A DNA stretch of 64,000 nucleotides from Acinetobacter proteolyticus. GTDB lineage: Bacteria > Pseudomonadota > Gammaproteobacteria > Pseudomonadales > Moraxellaceae. The translations under genes and the position numbers were made by a program. The DNA lies in NCBI RefSeq assembly GCF_000367945.1, contig NZ_KB849179.1, positions 956,240-1,020,239 of the forward strand, read 5' to 3'. A model generated the notes under the pieces. It searched no databases and was not told the DNA's origin. It was given only the letters and a program-made list of their open reading frames with translations. Positions 32,690 to 40,370 of the stretch are shown piece by piece. Numbering within the stretch: the stretch's first letter is position 1; each line of letters opens with the position of its first letter.

Positions 32690-33217
32690 TTAAGTGTTTT
32701 CTTTAATAATTCTTTTTAAATGTTCATTTAGAACATCACTATAGCCCTTAAGTTTAACTTCTGAGAAAAATATGTGAAGTTGTTCTTCATACTTGTACTC
32801 CTCTCCGTTTGACTTATAAATTTTCAATCCATCTATATCTGGTTCTGAGTAATAAACCAATTCACCACTAGCATTAAACCAATTTTGACGAAGCCCTTCT
32901 GATCCACTTAAGTTTTCTGAAAATCGCATTGAGCAAATTTTAACATGATGACCACCTATCACTTGGTATTCATCTTTTCCAATATAAGTATCCGCTGAAT
33001 CTCTGAGATAATTTATATAAGCAAGAACGTTATATGAACCATCAAATAATGTCTCATTAATTTTTTGCTTTGACTTATTAAACTCTTGCACTTCGTCTAA
33101 AACTAATTCATCGTCAAGTAAATACCCTACTCGAAAACAATAATCTTGCTCATCGATGAAGTAAATTGTTTTAATGGGCTGACCAAAAGATGGCTCAATT
33201 ACATTAAGTTTAATCAT
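32690..33217 (-). CDS. Immunity-like protein, paralogue 2
   Basis: A 175-residue acidic protein, paralogue of 31642-32145 (shared PIK.(V/I)YF.D....CFR and W(F)...GEL.YY.E). Its start abuts the lipoprotein stop (one-base overlap at 33217), so the two are co-translated. A coupled pair of exported protein and small acidic cytosolic protein fits effector plus immunity, but the toxin activity is unproven. Confidence 0.72.
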   Translation of the reverse strand: MIKLNVIEPSFGQPIKTIYFIDEQDYCFRVGYLLDDELVLDEVQEFNKSKQKINETLFDGSYNVLAYINYLRDSADTYIGKDEYQVIGGHHVKICSMRFSENLSGSEGLRQNWFNASGELVYYSEPDIDGLKIYKSNGEEYKYEEQLHIFFSEVKLKGYSDVLNEHLKRIIKENT

Positions 33218-34362
33218 TAAGAGTGCATACCTGGTTGAGGTGGTGGAGCTTTAGATTTCCACTCAGTAGCTTTACGAGTCTCATTACAACCCTTATTTCT
33301 CGCCTCTTCAATTGTCCAGTTTAAATTGAATTGGGAACTCCTATATTTTCTAACATGCCCCATCCAAGATCCATAATTTATACCATTTTTTATGAATGGC
33401 TTAGTTTCAGGATAATATTTATTATACATGTCATACTCATCCTCATACATTTGTCGATATCGTCTTTCAAGCTCTCCAGCTTTGTCATCCATCCTAGTGT
33501 AATAAATGTAACACTTATCTCTAGAGTTATACTCCAACTCCTGAACAACTGGCTTAGCCAACTCTTCATCATTAAGAATGTTCTGAGCTGCAAGGTTAGT
33601 TGCTACCTGAGCATCTAAACTGCCAGCATCTGCGTTAGAAATGACTTGTTCAGCTACGGTTTCAAGTGGGAGAGTGTTTGCATCTTTTTGAGCATTCGGA
33701 TCGTAAAGTGGGTTTTTAAGTGTGTAAAGAAACCTACCAGAATCTTCAACATACTCTTTACCAGAATATAAACCGCGAACCCAACAAGTTTTAGTACTTT
33801 GATTATAGTAAGCAGATGTAATAGTACTATTAAAATATACACCGACTGCTTTCGAGCAAGCTTGGTCCATTATTACTGCATATAAATTTTTTCTTGCCAC
33901 ATCAACTGTATAAATAGTCTGTACAGTTGGGTCATTCGAATCATTGGAAGGGATTGTATATTTAATCTGGCTATTTTCAGGATCCATCACCCAATCAACT
34001 GCACCCAATAATTGCTCTACAGCAATATTTAAAGCAACTCCAGCTGCACCACCTCTTAACACCTCGGCAACTTGTTTGGCGTTTGGTGTAACCAAAGCCG
34101 CCGATACTTTAGTGTCCTTAATCGCATCAATTAATGTTGAAGCCCCCATTACAGTTGATTTAGTAACATCCCAACCCTGTAAAGGTGCTAGAGCACTCAT
34201 CGCCCGCGGTGAAGCTACCAAACTGTAATTTGCTACTACTGGAGCTGCTTCGGCTTTCTGTAATGTATTTGCCTGTGTATTAGTTTGAGTGGTATCGCTT
34301 TGGTTATTATCACCACACCCCGTCAAACCCAGCAACATTGCTAATAAAAGTAGTTTTTTCAC
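33217..34362 (-). CDS. Lipoprotein, possible toxin/effector
   Basis: A 381-residue lipoprotein: signal KKLLLLAMLLGLTGC with lipobox LTGC (Cys16) and Gly at +2, consistent with outer-membrane sorting. Residues about 55-135 (SAALVTPNAKQVAEVLRGGA, AVDWVMDPENSQIKY) recall regions seen in filamentous-phage attachment proteins and other surface proteins. The C-terminal 90 residues (NYGSWMGHVRKYRSSQFNLN, then WTIEEARNKGC) form a separate basic domain that could be an effector domain; I do not recognise it. It is followed by three immunity-like genes. Its leader is shared with the 28245 gene. Confidence 0.7.
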   Translation of the reverse strand: MKKLLLLAMLLGLTGCGDNNQSDTTQTNTQANTLQKAEAAPVVANYSLVASPRAMSALAPLQGWDVTKSTVMGASTLIDAIKDTKVSAALVTPNAKQVAEVLRGGAAGVALNIAVEQLLGAVDWVMDPENSQIKYTIPSNDSNDPTVQTIYTVDVARKNLYAVIMDQACSKAVGVYFNSTITSAYYNQSTKTCWVRGLYSGKEYVEDSGRFLYTLKNPLYDPNAQKDANTLPLETVAEQVISNADAGSLDAQVATNLAAQNILNDEELAKPVVQELEYNSRDKCYIYYTRMDDKAGELERRYRQMYEDEYDMYNKYYPETKPFIKNGINYGSWMGHVRKYRSSQFNLNWTIEEARNKGCNETRKATEWKSKAPPPQPGMHS

Positions 34363-34372
34363 TTATTCCTCC

Positions 34373-34413
34373 TTATTTTTCAAATAGTTTATTTTACTTT
34401 TCAGTTAAAAACC
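34373..34413 (-). repeat. Promoter-region repeat, copy 2
   Basis: Nearly identical to 28263-28301 (common core CAAATAGTTTATTTTACTTT). It lies just upstream of the lipoprotein gene, with a GGAGG-type site between. Confidence 0.75.
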
Positions 34414-34442
34414 ATAAAGGAGGATAAAATTAATTTAACTCA

Positions 34443-34732
34443 TCACTTCATTCCCTTATCAGCTTCCGCCTTTGCTTTCTTATGCGCTTCATCAAGAAAA
34501 AGGTTATCCAGTGTGAAAATGCATTCATTAAAGATGCATCTTTCTACTGGCAAATCATACTGCTCAACATATGAATTGATAGCGGCTATATCTAAGGCCA
34601 GAGGGACACATTGCTCGTATCGTCTCGACCGAGCAATGGTGTTATAGGCTGATAGAATAGTATTTGCTGTGAATGAATATTCAGGTGGTTCTATTTCAGG
34701 AAGGCCTAAGGCTTTCCTTTGCGCTTTTTCAT
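34443..34732 (-). CDS. Tail assembly chaperone frameshift extension (lambda T-like)
   Basis: The -1 frame relative to the 34706-35224 gene is open from the slip site to a TGA at 34443-34445. It adds 93 residues: AQRKALGLPEIEPPEYSFTA, then NTILSAYNTIARSRRYEQC, DIAAINSYVEQYDLP and FTLDNLFLDEAHKKAKAEA. It has no start codon of its own, and its position directly before the tape measure side of the tail operon is that of lambda T. It must be made as a G-T fusion by ribosomal frameshifting. The composition (helical, acidic and lysine-rich end) fits tail chaperones. Confidence 0.82.
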
Positions 34733-35224
34733 GGTCCGAGAGCCCAGCATATCGGCTGGAGAACTTGTAGAGGGTTGTGACTTTCCCACAATTTCAACCT
34801 TATAGGCATCAGCTTCAGTTTGAATCTGTTCGGCTTCACTTTTAACGAACAGCCAAATTGATAGCCCAACATCACCCATCCCTAAGAGCTTTAAAGCATT
34901 ATCTGGATCATAACTAGGCTCGCTTCGGATAGATTCTCCTTCAGTATTAGTTTCAAGGAAAACCACACCTTTCCAGTCTTCAATTAAATGACAAGCTGCT
35001 GCCTCAAGAACTAGCTCATGATAAAGCTTATCTCCTTGAGCAACACTTCTAACATCAAATCCTTTAGATGTTATTTGATGATTGGCTCGCTCTAAAGCTA
35101 CCTGATAAGGCTTATAGCCAATTCCACGCACCTTAAATTCTGCAAGAACATTCCCTTTTGTATCTTTATATTCGCGCCACAAACTAACGTCTTTATTGAT
35201 TTGAATATTGACTTCTAAAGCCAT
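34706..35224 (-). CDS. Tail assembly chaperone (lambda G-like)
   Basis: A 172-residue protein directly after the tail tube gene, the expected position of the G chaperone that coats the tape measure during tail assembly. Residues 1-70 (REYKDTKGNVLAEFKVRGIG, KPYQVALERANHQITSK) and an acidic middle (LEAAACHLIEDWKGVVFLET) fit the family. The C-terminus ends in MKKRKGKP at the slip site that yields the T-like extension. ATG 35224 has a GGAG site. Confidence 0.85.
   Translation of the reverse strand: MALEVNIQINKDVSLWREYKDTKGNVLAEFKVRGIGYKPYQVALERANHQITSKGFDVRSVAQGDKLYHELVLEAAACHLIEDWKGVVFLETNTEGESIRSEPSYDPDNALKLLGMGDVGLSIWLFVKSEAEQIQTEADAYKVEIVGKSQPSTSSPADMLGSRTMKKRKGKP
34722..34732 (-). promoter_or_regulatory. 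Putative -1 frameshift site
   Basis: Minus-strand sequence ATG-AAA-AAG-CGC near the end of the tail chaperone gene. The run GAAAAAG lets an AAG-decoding tRNA slip back one base onto AAA, continuing in the T-like frame as GAA-AAA-GCG. The zero frame ends five codons later at TAG 34706. The first position is G rather than A, so the heptamer is not canonical; the exact slip point could differ by a few codons. Confidence 0.65.
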
Positions 35225-35265
35225 GATCTTCTCCGGATAAAGGCAGCCTTATGCTACCATTTTGC

Positions 35266-36186
35266 TTAAGGCGCAATAACACGTGTAATCACGGGTGATA
35301 CACGAACATGGTTGTAGTTAATGTCCATTGTGATGGTGTCATCGCCACCACCATCTGGATGAGGCGCCTCAGCAACTTCTAATTGTGGGAACTGGAAGGC
35401 ATAACCATTGCCTGCACTGTCTTCAATTGAGAACTCTAAAGGCATCGTGTCACGTGTCTTAATAAAGTCGATATAACCTGCTGATTGTGCCGAGAACATG
35501 TATTGAGTGTTAACGGTGATGTCTACAATCTTTTCTAAGTAAGTTGTTGCTGTGAGCTTCTGAGAACCAATACAACGAATCGCTTCCATATTGTTGTTGA
35601 TGGATAGCTCAAGTGTCTGCATACAAGCGCTGCCGACCACGGTTTCACCATTAACTTTTAAATCACCAACATTCAAAGCGGAAACAAGCACAGCTTCTGG
35701 AACTGGTAACGGCGAAGTAACAGGACTTGTTGTAGTTCGCTCAAACACGGTTCCCATTAGGCCAAATGTGGCAGTAATCTTTCCTGTTGTGGCAAGAGAT
35801 AATGATGCATCATTAACTCGAACACCACGGTAGATAAAGACTTGGTTAATATCTGAGTAGACTTTGACGAATGTAAATGTTTTACGAACATCACCACCAA
35901 AGTTAAGAACATCACTGGCCCAGTTATTCATAGCAACAGCTGACCAGAAGTCATCAAACAAACCAACTGATAATTCAACTTCAAGTGAACCTGTAATTTC
36001 TGCTTCAGTAGCCATACCTCCCTGACGGAAACGGGTGTCTACAATGCTGTTAGAAGCTTCAGTTGTGACGTTTTCTGTTAAACCGTCTGTAATTCGTCGT
36101 ATAGTCTTCCATACTGGTGTAGTTGGTAAGACTTCTGGGGTTTGCTCCTCGGCATAAAATAATCTAATACGACTGCCTGAACTCAT
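35266..36186 (-). CDS. Major tail tube protein
   Basis: A 306-residue tail tube subunit: SRIRLFYAEEQTPEVLPTTP at the start, then WKTIRRITDGLTENVTTEAS, ATEAEITGSLEVELSVGLFD and ITATFGLMGTVFE. The C-terminal third (MQTLELSINNNMEAIRCIGS) is a second domain typical of this Acinetobacter and Pseudomonas phage group. ATG 36186 has an AAGGAG site after a terminator. It forms the long non-contractile tail tube. Confidence 0.9.
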   Translation of the reverse strand: MSSGSRIRLFYAEEQTPEVLPTTPVWKTIRRITDGLTENVTTEASNSIVDTRFRQGGMATEAEITGSLEVELSVGLFDDFWSAVAMNNWASDVLNFGGDVRKTFTFVKVYSDINQVFIYRGVRVNDASLSLATTGKITATFGLMGTVFERTTTSPVTSPLPVPEAVLVSALNVGDLKVNGETVVGSACMQTLELSINNNMEAIRCIGSQKLTATTYLEKIVDITVNTQYMFSAQSAGYIDFIKTRDTMPLEFSIEDSAGNGYAFQFPQLEVAEAPHPDGGGDDTITMDINYNHVRVSPVITRVIAP

Positions 36187-36217
36187 AATGTTCTCCTTAA
36201 TTTTCGGGCATAAAAAA

Positions 36218-36234
36218 GCCCTCGAATTGAGGGC
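36218..36234 (-). terminator. Terminator upstream of the tail tube gene
   Basis: GCCCTC / GAGGGC with a 5-base loop, followed on the minus strand by T6 and ATGCCC. Confidence 0.8.
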
Positions 36235-36244
36235 GTTGGATGTG

Positions 36245-36565
36245 TTATTTAAAAATAAATGTGGCTAGTAAAGTAAGCATGACTAGAAATGCTAAGAACC
36301 AGAATGAATTCTTCCAGTATTTAATCTTCTTGGCCATCACATCAATTACATCTGAACTTTTATCCAAAGCTTCTCCGCAATCAAACACCATCTTTCTATA
36401 GTCGGAGTTTTGTTTTCTTAAATCCTTAGTACTATGCCAATTCTCAATAAGCATTCTTTGTTGTGATTGCATGCGGATAATTACTTCATCAACTAACCCA
36501 CTATGGGTCATAGATTGCAATTCCTCGCGGACTTCTAAAAAGTCATCAACTTCCCGCCCATCCAT
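36245..36565 (-). CDS. Tail-anchored membrane protein, unknown
   Basis: A 106-residue protein with a helical, charged N-terminal part (LEVREELQSMTHSGLVDEVI) and one C-terminal transmembrane helix (FWFLAFLVMLTLLATFIFK). It starts just after the KilA-N gene with an AAGGTG site and is probably co-transcribed with it. Not a structural protein by composition; it looks like inserted cargo within the tail operon. Family unknown. Confidence 0.65.
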   Translation of the reverse strand: MDGREVDDFLEVREELQSMTHSGLVDEVIIRMQSQQRMLIENWHSTKDLRKQNSDYRKMVFDCGEALDKSSDVIDVMAKKIKYWKNSFWFLAFLVMLTLLATFIFK

Positions 36566-36567
36566 AA

Positions 36568-37296
36568 TTATTCACCTTGCGGCATTACTAAACGCAATTG
36601 CCCCCTCACAGAGTTAAATGCTTGAAAGCAACGGCTTACAAAGTCTTGATAGTCATTGGATGAATTAGCAATTGCTTCAACTTTAGTTATTTGCTCTGAA
36701 AGCAATTTCTCTCCACCACTTGTGAGCCATTGATGCATTTTTTCACCATCACGTTTACTTGCTCTGATCTCAGCAAGAACCTCTTTTGGCATAATGATTC
36801 GATAAACCCACTTATTTGTTAAGTCGCCAAAAATTGCAGGTGATCCACCAATATGATTATTAAACTTTGTGCCTGTAACTTTTGCTAAAGCTTTATAGAA
36901 AGAATCTGGGAAACGTTTCTCCCAAGTGGACGCTTCTGGCAAGAGCATCAAACGCATCATATCTTGAACTGAAGGTGGAGCCTGACTAGTTCGAATAAGG
37001 TTATCAATTTGCTCATCACACCAAATTGCAAAATCAATATCTAACCATTGAGCAAAACGAACTGCTAGTTTTGGATGCAGCCAAGTTCCGCCATTATTTC
37101 CGCGCTTAGTCTTCAAATAAGGGATTTCCCCGTATTTGCGTTCAAGTGCTTCTAAATACTTATTTGTTTCTGGTAAACGCACCCAATCATGGACCCGTTT
37201 ATTAAATTTACTAGCAGCTTGTGTTGCATTAAACCAACCTTGATTATCAAAAGCTTGATCCTCATCTTCATACTTAATTCTTACAATTGCATTCAT
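36568..37296 (-). CDS. KilA-N domain protein with P63C-like C-terminal region
   Basis: A 242-residue regulator. KilA-N signature at residues about 17-75 (NQGWFNATQAASKFNKRVHD, LPETNKYLEALERKYG), followed by WLHPKLAVRFAQWLD. The C-terminal half has WEKRFPDSFYKALAKVTG and related residues of the P63C domain. ATG 37296 (MNAIVRIKY) has a GGAGC site; the longer frame to 37317 lacks one. Unlike the three antirepressors it has no RHH or Arc partner next to it. Possibly a fourth antirepressor-like regulator; its target is unknown. Confidence 0.85.
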   Translation of the reverse strand: MNAIVRIKYEDEDQAFDNQGWFNATQAASKFNKRVHDWVRLPETNKYLEALERKYGEIPYLKTKRGNNGGTWLHPKLAVRFAQWLDIDFAIWCDEQIDNLIRTSQAPPSVQDMMRLMLLPEASTWEKRFPDSFYKALAKVTGTKFNNHIGGSPAIFGDLTNKWVYRIIMPKEVLAEIRASKRDGEKMHQWLTSGGEKLLSEQITKVEAIANSSNDYQDFVSRCFQAFNSVRGQLRLVMPQGE

Positions 37297-37690
37297 TGGT
37301 ATGCTCCGACTACCCATAAATAAAAGTCACTGGCAAGAAGATGCAATGAGTAGTCGAATGACCATCTTCCTTTCGAACCGTCGCCCTAGCCAGTGGTTGC
37401 CTGAGATCAGGCAATAAAAAAGCCCTGCATTGCTGCAAGGCTTATTCTTTCAGTTGAAAAAATGGGTTTTTCTCCATTTTTCCTGTTTTGAAAAAAAGAA
37501 AACCTGCCGCTATGGACAGGTTCGTTTAAAAGTAAATCTACTTTATTGGGTGTTTTAGATGCTAAAACCTCTTTTCAATAGCATTAAAAATGCAAAAACC
37601 CCGCATATCGCGAGGTCAAATTTAAAGTGGTTTTCTGTTAAGCATAGTCAACACCACTTTAGACAAAATACAGTACAAATGGAGAATAAG
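37297..37690. other. 394-bp noncoding region upstream of the KilA-N gene
   Basis: No supported ORF. It contains three hairpins: AGCCTTGCAG.../TGCAGGGCT with T6 on the minus strand (37419-37443), AACCTG...CAGGTT (37501-37522) and ACCCCGC...GCGAGGT (about 37597-37615). The structured leader and lone KilA-N gene suggest an independent, regulated transcription unit inserted in the late operon. Confidence 0.5.
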
Positions 37691-38089
37691 TCAATTAACT
37701 CTATAATTTAAAATAATATTGTACTGCACAAAATCCTTATCAGTACCCACACGATTTACCTGCCCCTGCAAGCACTCAAGATGACTAGAGGTAAAATATT
37801 CAAAATGACCAAGCAAAGCATCACTTAAAACAGTTAAATCTTTCTCTCCTGTATGTGGTCGAGCAAAACACTGGATATTGATAATCCCTGTTCTACGTAT
37901 GCATGGCGTATCAGTTAAGCCTGAGATGATGCTTGGACCACCAAGAATATTCAGCCGACACCAAACGCCATCCACAGGAACATTAAAATTTGGTGCATTG
38001 GGATACTGGATTCTATCTTGAGTAAGGCCTGTAAATAACTGCATCCGTCCGACGATGGCTTGTCTTGCCTGTTCAAGTGTCATTGCCAT
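37691..38089 (-). CDS. Tail terminator-like protein (DUF4128 type)
   Basis: A 132-residue protein in the tail terminator (lambda U) position: EQARQAIVGRMQLFTGLTQD, FNVPVDGVWCRLNILGGPS, and RTGIINIQCFARPHTGEKD, characteristic of the DUF4128 group. ATG 38089 has a GGTGG site; the frame extends further but without one. The stop of the upstream gene is 2 bases away. It closes the tail tube end near the head. Confidence 0.8.
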   Translation of the reverse strand: MAMTLEQARQAIVGRMQLFTGLTQDRIQYPNAPNFNVPVDGVWCRLNILGGPSIISGLTDTPCIRRTGIINIQCFARPHTGEKDLTVLSDALLGHFEYFTSSHLECLQGQVNRVGTDKDFVQYNIILNYRVN

Positions 38090-38090
38090 T

Positions 38091-38459
38091 TTAGCCACCG
38101 TACTTTTGGGAAATAAAGTTAAATGTCGTGCTATATATGCCATGTGGTGCCTGATCTGACCAGCCATTTTCCAAACGCTCAGCATAAGGCTGATTATTCT
38201 GTATGTAGACTAGATTGCCCAGCTTAATCCGTACCGCCTGAACTGCAGCATCCTGCACGGCGTTTGTTTCAGGACCACGTTTACCAAAATCACCAGATCC
38301 AATAGAAACAATGTGAGATGCACGATATGCACCCGTGTCTACTGGACTGGATACCACTAAAGATTGAATCGTATACATCACAATATTTTTGACATGCGCT
38401 TCTGAGTCGCTAACAATCTGTACGGCGAACTCAGTTGGCTTTTTGCCCTTCCATGCCAT
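38091..38459 (-). CDS. HK97 gp10-like head-tail connector/minor tail protein
   Basis: A 122-residue protein with SLVVSSPVDTGAYRASH (the 'P.DTG.YR.S' signature of the HK97 gp10-like / lambda Z-like family) and C-terminal NNQPYAERLENGWSDQAP. It is adjacent to the tail terminator as in other siphoviruses. It takes part in tail completion. Confidence 0.88.
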   Translation of the reverse strand: MAWKGKKPTEFAVQIVSDSEAHVKNIVMYTIQSLVVSSPVDTGAYRASHIVSIGSGDFGKRGPETNAVQDAAVQAVRIKLGNLVYIQNNQPYAERLENGWSDQAPHGIYSTTFNFISQKYGG

Positions 38460-38494
38460 CCTTCACCTCGCTATATAAATTCCAGATTATAAAA

Positions 38495-38512
38495 AACCCA
38501 CTAAAGTGGGTT
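38495..38512 (-). terminator. Terminator after the 38521 membrane gene
   Basis: AACCCAC-TAAA-GTGGGTT with A/T flanks, separating the inserted membrane protein gene from the connector gene. Confidence 0.8.
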
Positions 38513-38520
38513 CGTTGGGA

Positions 38521-39216
38521 TTAAAAATTTATAGCTTTAACTTTACTTTTTAAGGTTGTTAATGTAGCTATTTTCTTATAAGAATCGTCTAGGTTATCGT
38601 AAACTTCAGAAAATAAATGTTCTGAAAAATATGGTTTACTTTGCTCATACCTATTAATGCTCTGATTATATTTAAAATGAATGATTAAGTCTCGAATACC
38701 ATCGGCAGCATTTTTTAGATCAATAAAAGCACTTCTTACTTCTAGGTTTAAGTCTTCACCAGTTTTACTTTGAAATTCATGCTGTGCACGAAAGCTTATA
38801 ATTTTTCTTTTAACCTCTTCCTCATAGATTTTTAATTGATCTCTATTTTCCATCATTACCATATGCTCTTTCTCGTCAATTTGATTTTTCTGAACTATCC
38901 TTTCTAACCTTAATAAAATTGTTAAATATCCCACAATGCTCTCATATATCTGTTGCGCATCATTTTCAATTTTAGATTGATAGTGTTGATCTCTCCAATC
39001 ACTAAACAAAACAAATGCAGCTACAGGTGCCAAAAATGCAGCCGCAAGAGTTAAAGCATCTTTAATAACATCATATGCCATTGAAGGATTAAACCTATAA
39101 TTAAAAATTGGATATTCACTTTTTAAGAAAAAAGCAATAACTAAATACCAAAACATACTCCCAAATGTCCAAAAACTAATAGTTTTAATTTTCTTGTTAA
39201 GCGTTTTCTTTGCCAT
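38521..39216 (-). CDS. Inserted membrane protein with coiled-coil tail
   Basis: A 231-residue protein with two transmembrane helices (about 13-31, SFWTFGSMFWYLVIAFF, and 52-68, LTLAAAFLAPVAAFVLF), then a long cytoplasmic helical region rich in Glu and Lys (EEEVKRKIISFRAQHEF). It separates two head-tail connector genes that are normally adjacent and lies between its own terminator and start site, so it is a moron. Membrane-anchored helical proteins of this kind are often superinfection-exclusion or abortive-infection factors, but there is no direct evidence. Confidence 0.7.
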   Translation of the reverse strand: MAKKTLNKKIKTISFWTFGSMFWYLVIAFFLKSEYPIFNYRFNPSMAYDVIKDALTLAAAFLAPVAAFVLFSDWRDQHYQSKIENDAQQIYESIVGYLTILLRLERIVQKNQIDEKEHMVMMENRDQLKIYEEEVKRKIISFRAQHEFQSKTGEDLNLEVRSAFIDLKNAADGIRDLIIHFKYNQSINRYEQSKPYFSEHLFSEVYDNLDDSYKKIATLTTLKSKVKAINF

Positions 39217-39253
39217 ATATCCCCCTAATTTAGAAGGATATTAGACCAAGTAT

Positions 39254-39622
39254 TTAAACCTTTCTCAACTGGCATTTCCAGATTGCTTCTGCTGGATCCT
39301 GCTGAATATGCATGACTCGAAACTTACCAAGGGGTGTAAACCACACATCATCAATTTTCGGTATCATGGTTACTTCATTCTGCAGAACAACCGCCTTTTT
39401 ATCTGTGGCCAAGACTCCCAGCGCCTGAATCTCGTATTGATTGTATGAACCAAACAGCACACCACGGCCTGTATAAGTCTGTTTGATCTCTCTATGGGTT
39501 TCAGTCAGAGGATCCCAATCAGTTTTGATAATCCGCTCACAGGAAAATGAATGCACAGCATCTGCTAGATCCTCATCAAATGCCTCGGCAATGTCTGCCT
39601 GTAGTTCATCACGTAAACCCAT
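39254..39622 (-). CDS. Head closure/stopper protein
   Basis: A 122-residue protein between the adaptor and the gp10-like protein: FSCERIIKTDWDPLTETHRE, YTGRGVLFGSYNQYEIQALG and IDDVWFTPLGKFRVMHIQQD, the beta-barrel pattern of head closure proteins. ATG 39622 abuts the adaptor stop (one-base overlap). It seals the head before tail joining. Confidence 0.78.
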   Translation of the reverse strand: MGLRDELQADIAEAFDEDLADAVHSFSCERIIKTDWDPLTETHREIKQTYTGRGVLFGSYNQYEIQALGVLATDKKAVVLQNEVTMIPKIDDVWFTPLGKFRVMHIQQDPAEAIWKCQLRKV

Positions 39623-40002
39623 TAGATCTTCCTTATAAAGAACACTGAAGAACGTTTAGTGAATGGCTTAATCAGATCCAGAATGTATTGCTCAGTTGCA
39701 TTCAGCTCTACGAATCCTTCCTGATATTCCTTTTCTGATTCCACCGTATCGGCCTTAACCTTTTTACGTTTTAAGGCCTGTTCCTGACCTTGGTAGAGCT
39801 CGCCTTTCATAATGCCCTTAATGATCTCATATGAAGCTGTTTTTAATGCCTTGGGCACTTGAGCCAGATCATCATAAGGTTTCACATTACGGGCGATCAG
39901 ATAGGTCTCTGCTTTTTGAAGATAATCAGCCTTATCACTGGCAGATAAGGCATCAAAGCCTTGTACATGATCAATCGCTTCCTGTTCAGTGATAAAGCTC
40001 AT
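39622..40002 (-). CDS. Head-tail adaptor (DnaT-like/gp6-like)
   Basis: A 126-residue helical protein: ITEQEAIDHVQGFDALSASD, YLIARNVKPYDDLAQVPKAL and LNATEQYILDLIKPF. It matches the head-tail adaptor group that databases sometimes call DnaT-like. It overlaps the closure protein gene by one base. It attaches to the portal side of the connector. Confidence 0.8.
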   Translation of the reverse strand: MSFITEQEAIDHVQGFDALSASDKADYLQKAETYLIARNVKPYDDLAQVPKALKTASYEIIKGIMKGELYQGQEQALKRKKVKADTVESEKEYQEGFVELNATEQYILDLIKPFTKRSSVFFIRKI

Positions 40003-40005
40003 TGC

Positions 40006-40329
40006 TTATTCCCCTTGCTTCGGCTGAGGAATAAGGGCAATCAATTCAGGCTTAGAAGCTGAGTTCTTAAACTCAATATTAAGATCAGTTAAGTGAGCCT
40101 TGATTTGTTCCACCTTCCAGTTTTCATAATCACCTGCTGGTGGACCATCTAAAGGATCAGGTGTTCCCAGACCTTCATTGAGTTCTGCTATACGTGCTGT
40201 CATTGCTTCAGGATCATTCATGAATGCAATAAACTCACCTTTTACGCCTGCCAGTTGCTCTTCAAGCTCATTCACTTTTTGTTGTGTCATTTGTCGTTCC
40301 CGTGCTCGGTTAAATGATGAAAGTCCCAT
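40006..40329 (-). CDS. HeH/LEM-domain phage protein
   Basis: A 107-residue protein: coiled-coil N-terminus (TQQKVNELEEQLAGVKGEFI), then a C-terminal HeH-type helix-extension-helix (YENWKVEQIKAHLTDLNIEF, then SASKPELIALI). Such proteins are found between capsid and connector genes in many siphoviruses and may bind nucleic acid or the capsid. Starts at ATG 40329. Confidence 0.8.
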   Translation of the reverse strand: MGLSSFNRARERQMTQQKVNELEEQLAGVKGEFIAFMNDPEAMTARIAELNEGLGTPDPLDGPPAGDYENWKVEQIKAHLTDLNIEFKNSASKPELIALIPQPKQGE

Positions 40330-40348
40330 GAAAGGATCTCCAAAAAGA

Positions 40349-40370
40349 AAAGGCGGTTAATACCGCCTTT
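40349..40370 (-). terminator. Terminator after the major capsid gene
   Basis: AAAGGCGGT-TAAT-ACCGCCTTT, a perfect 9-bp stem. It overlaps the last codons of the capsid gene by two bases and would give partial attenuation between capsid and connector genes. Confidence 0.85.
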
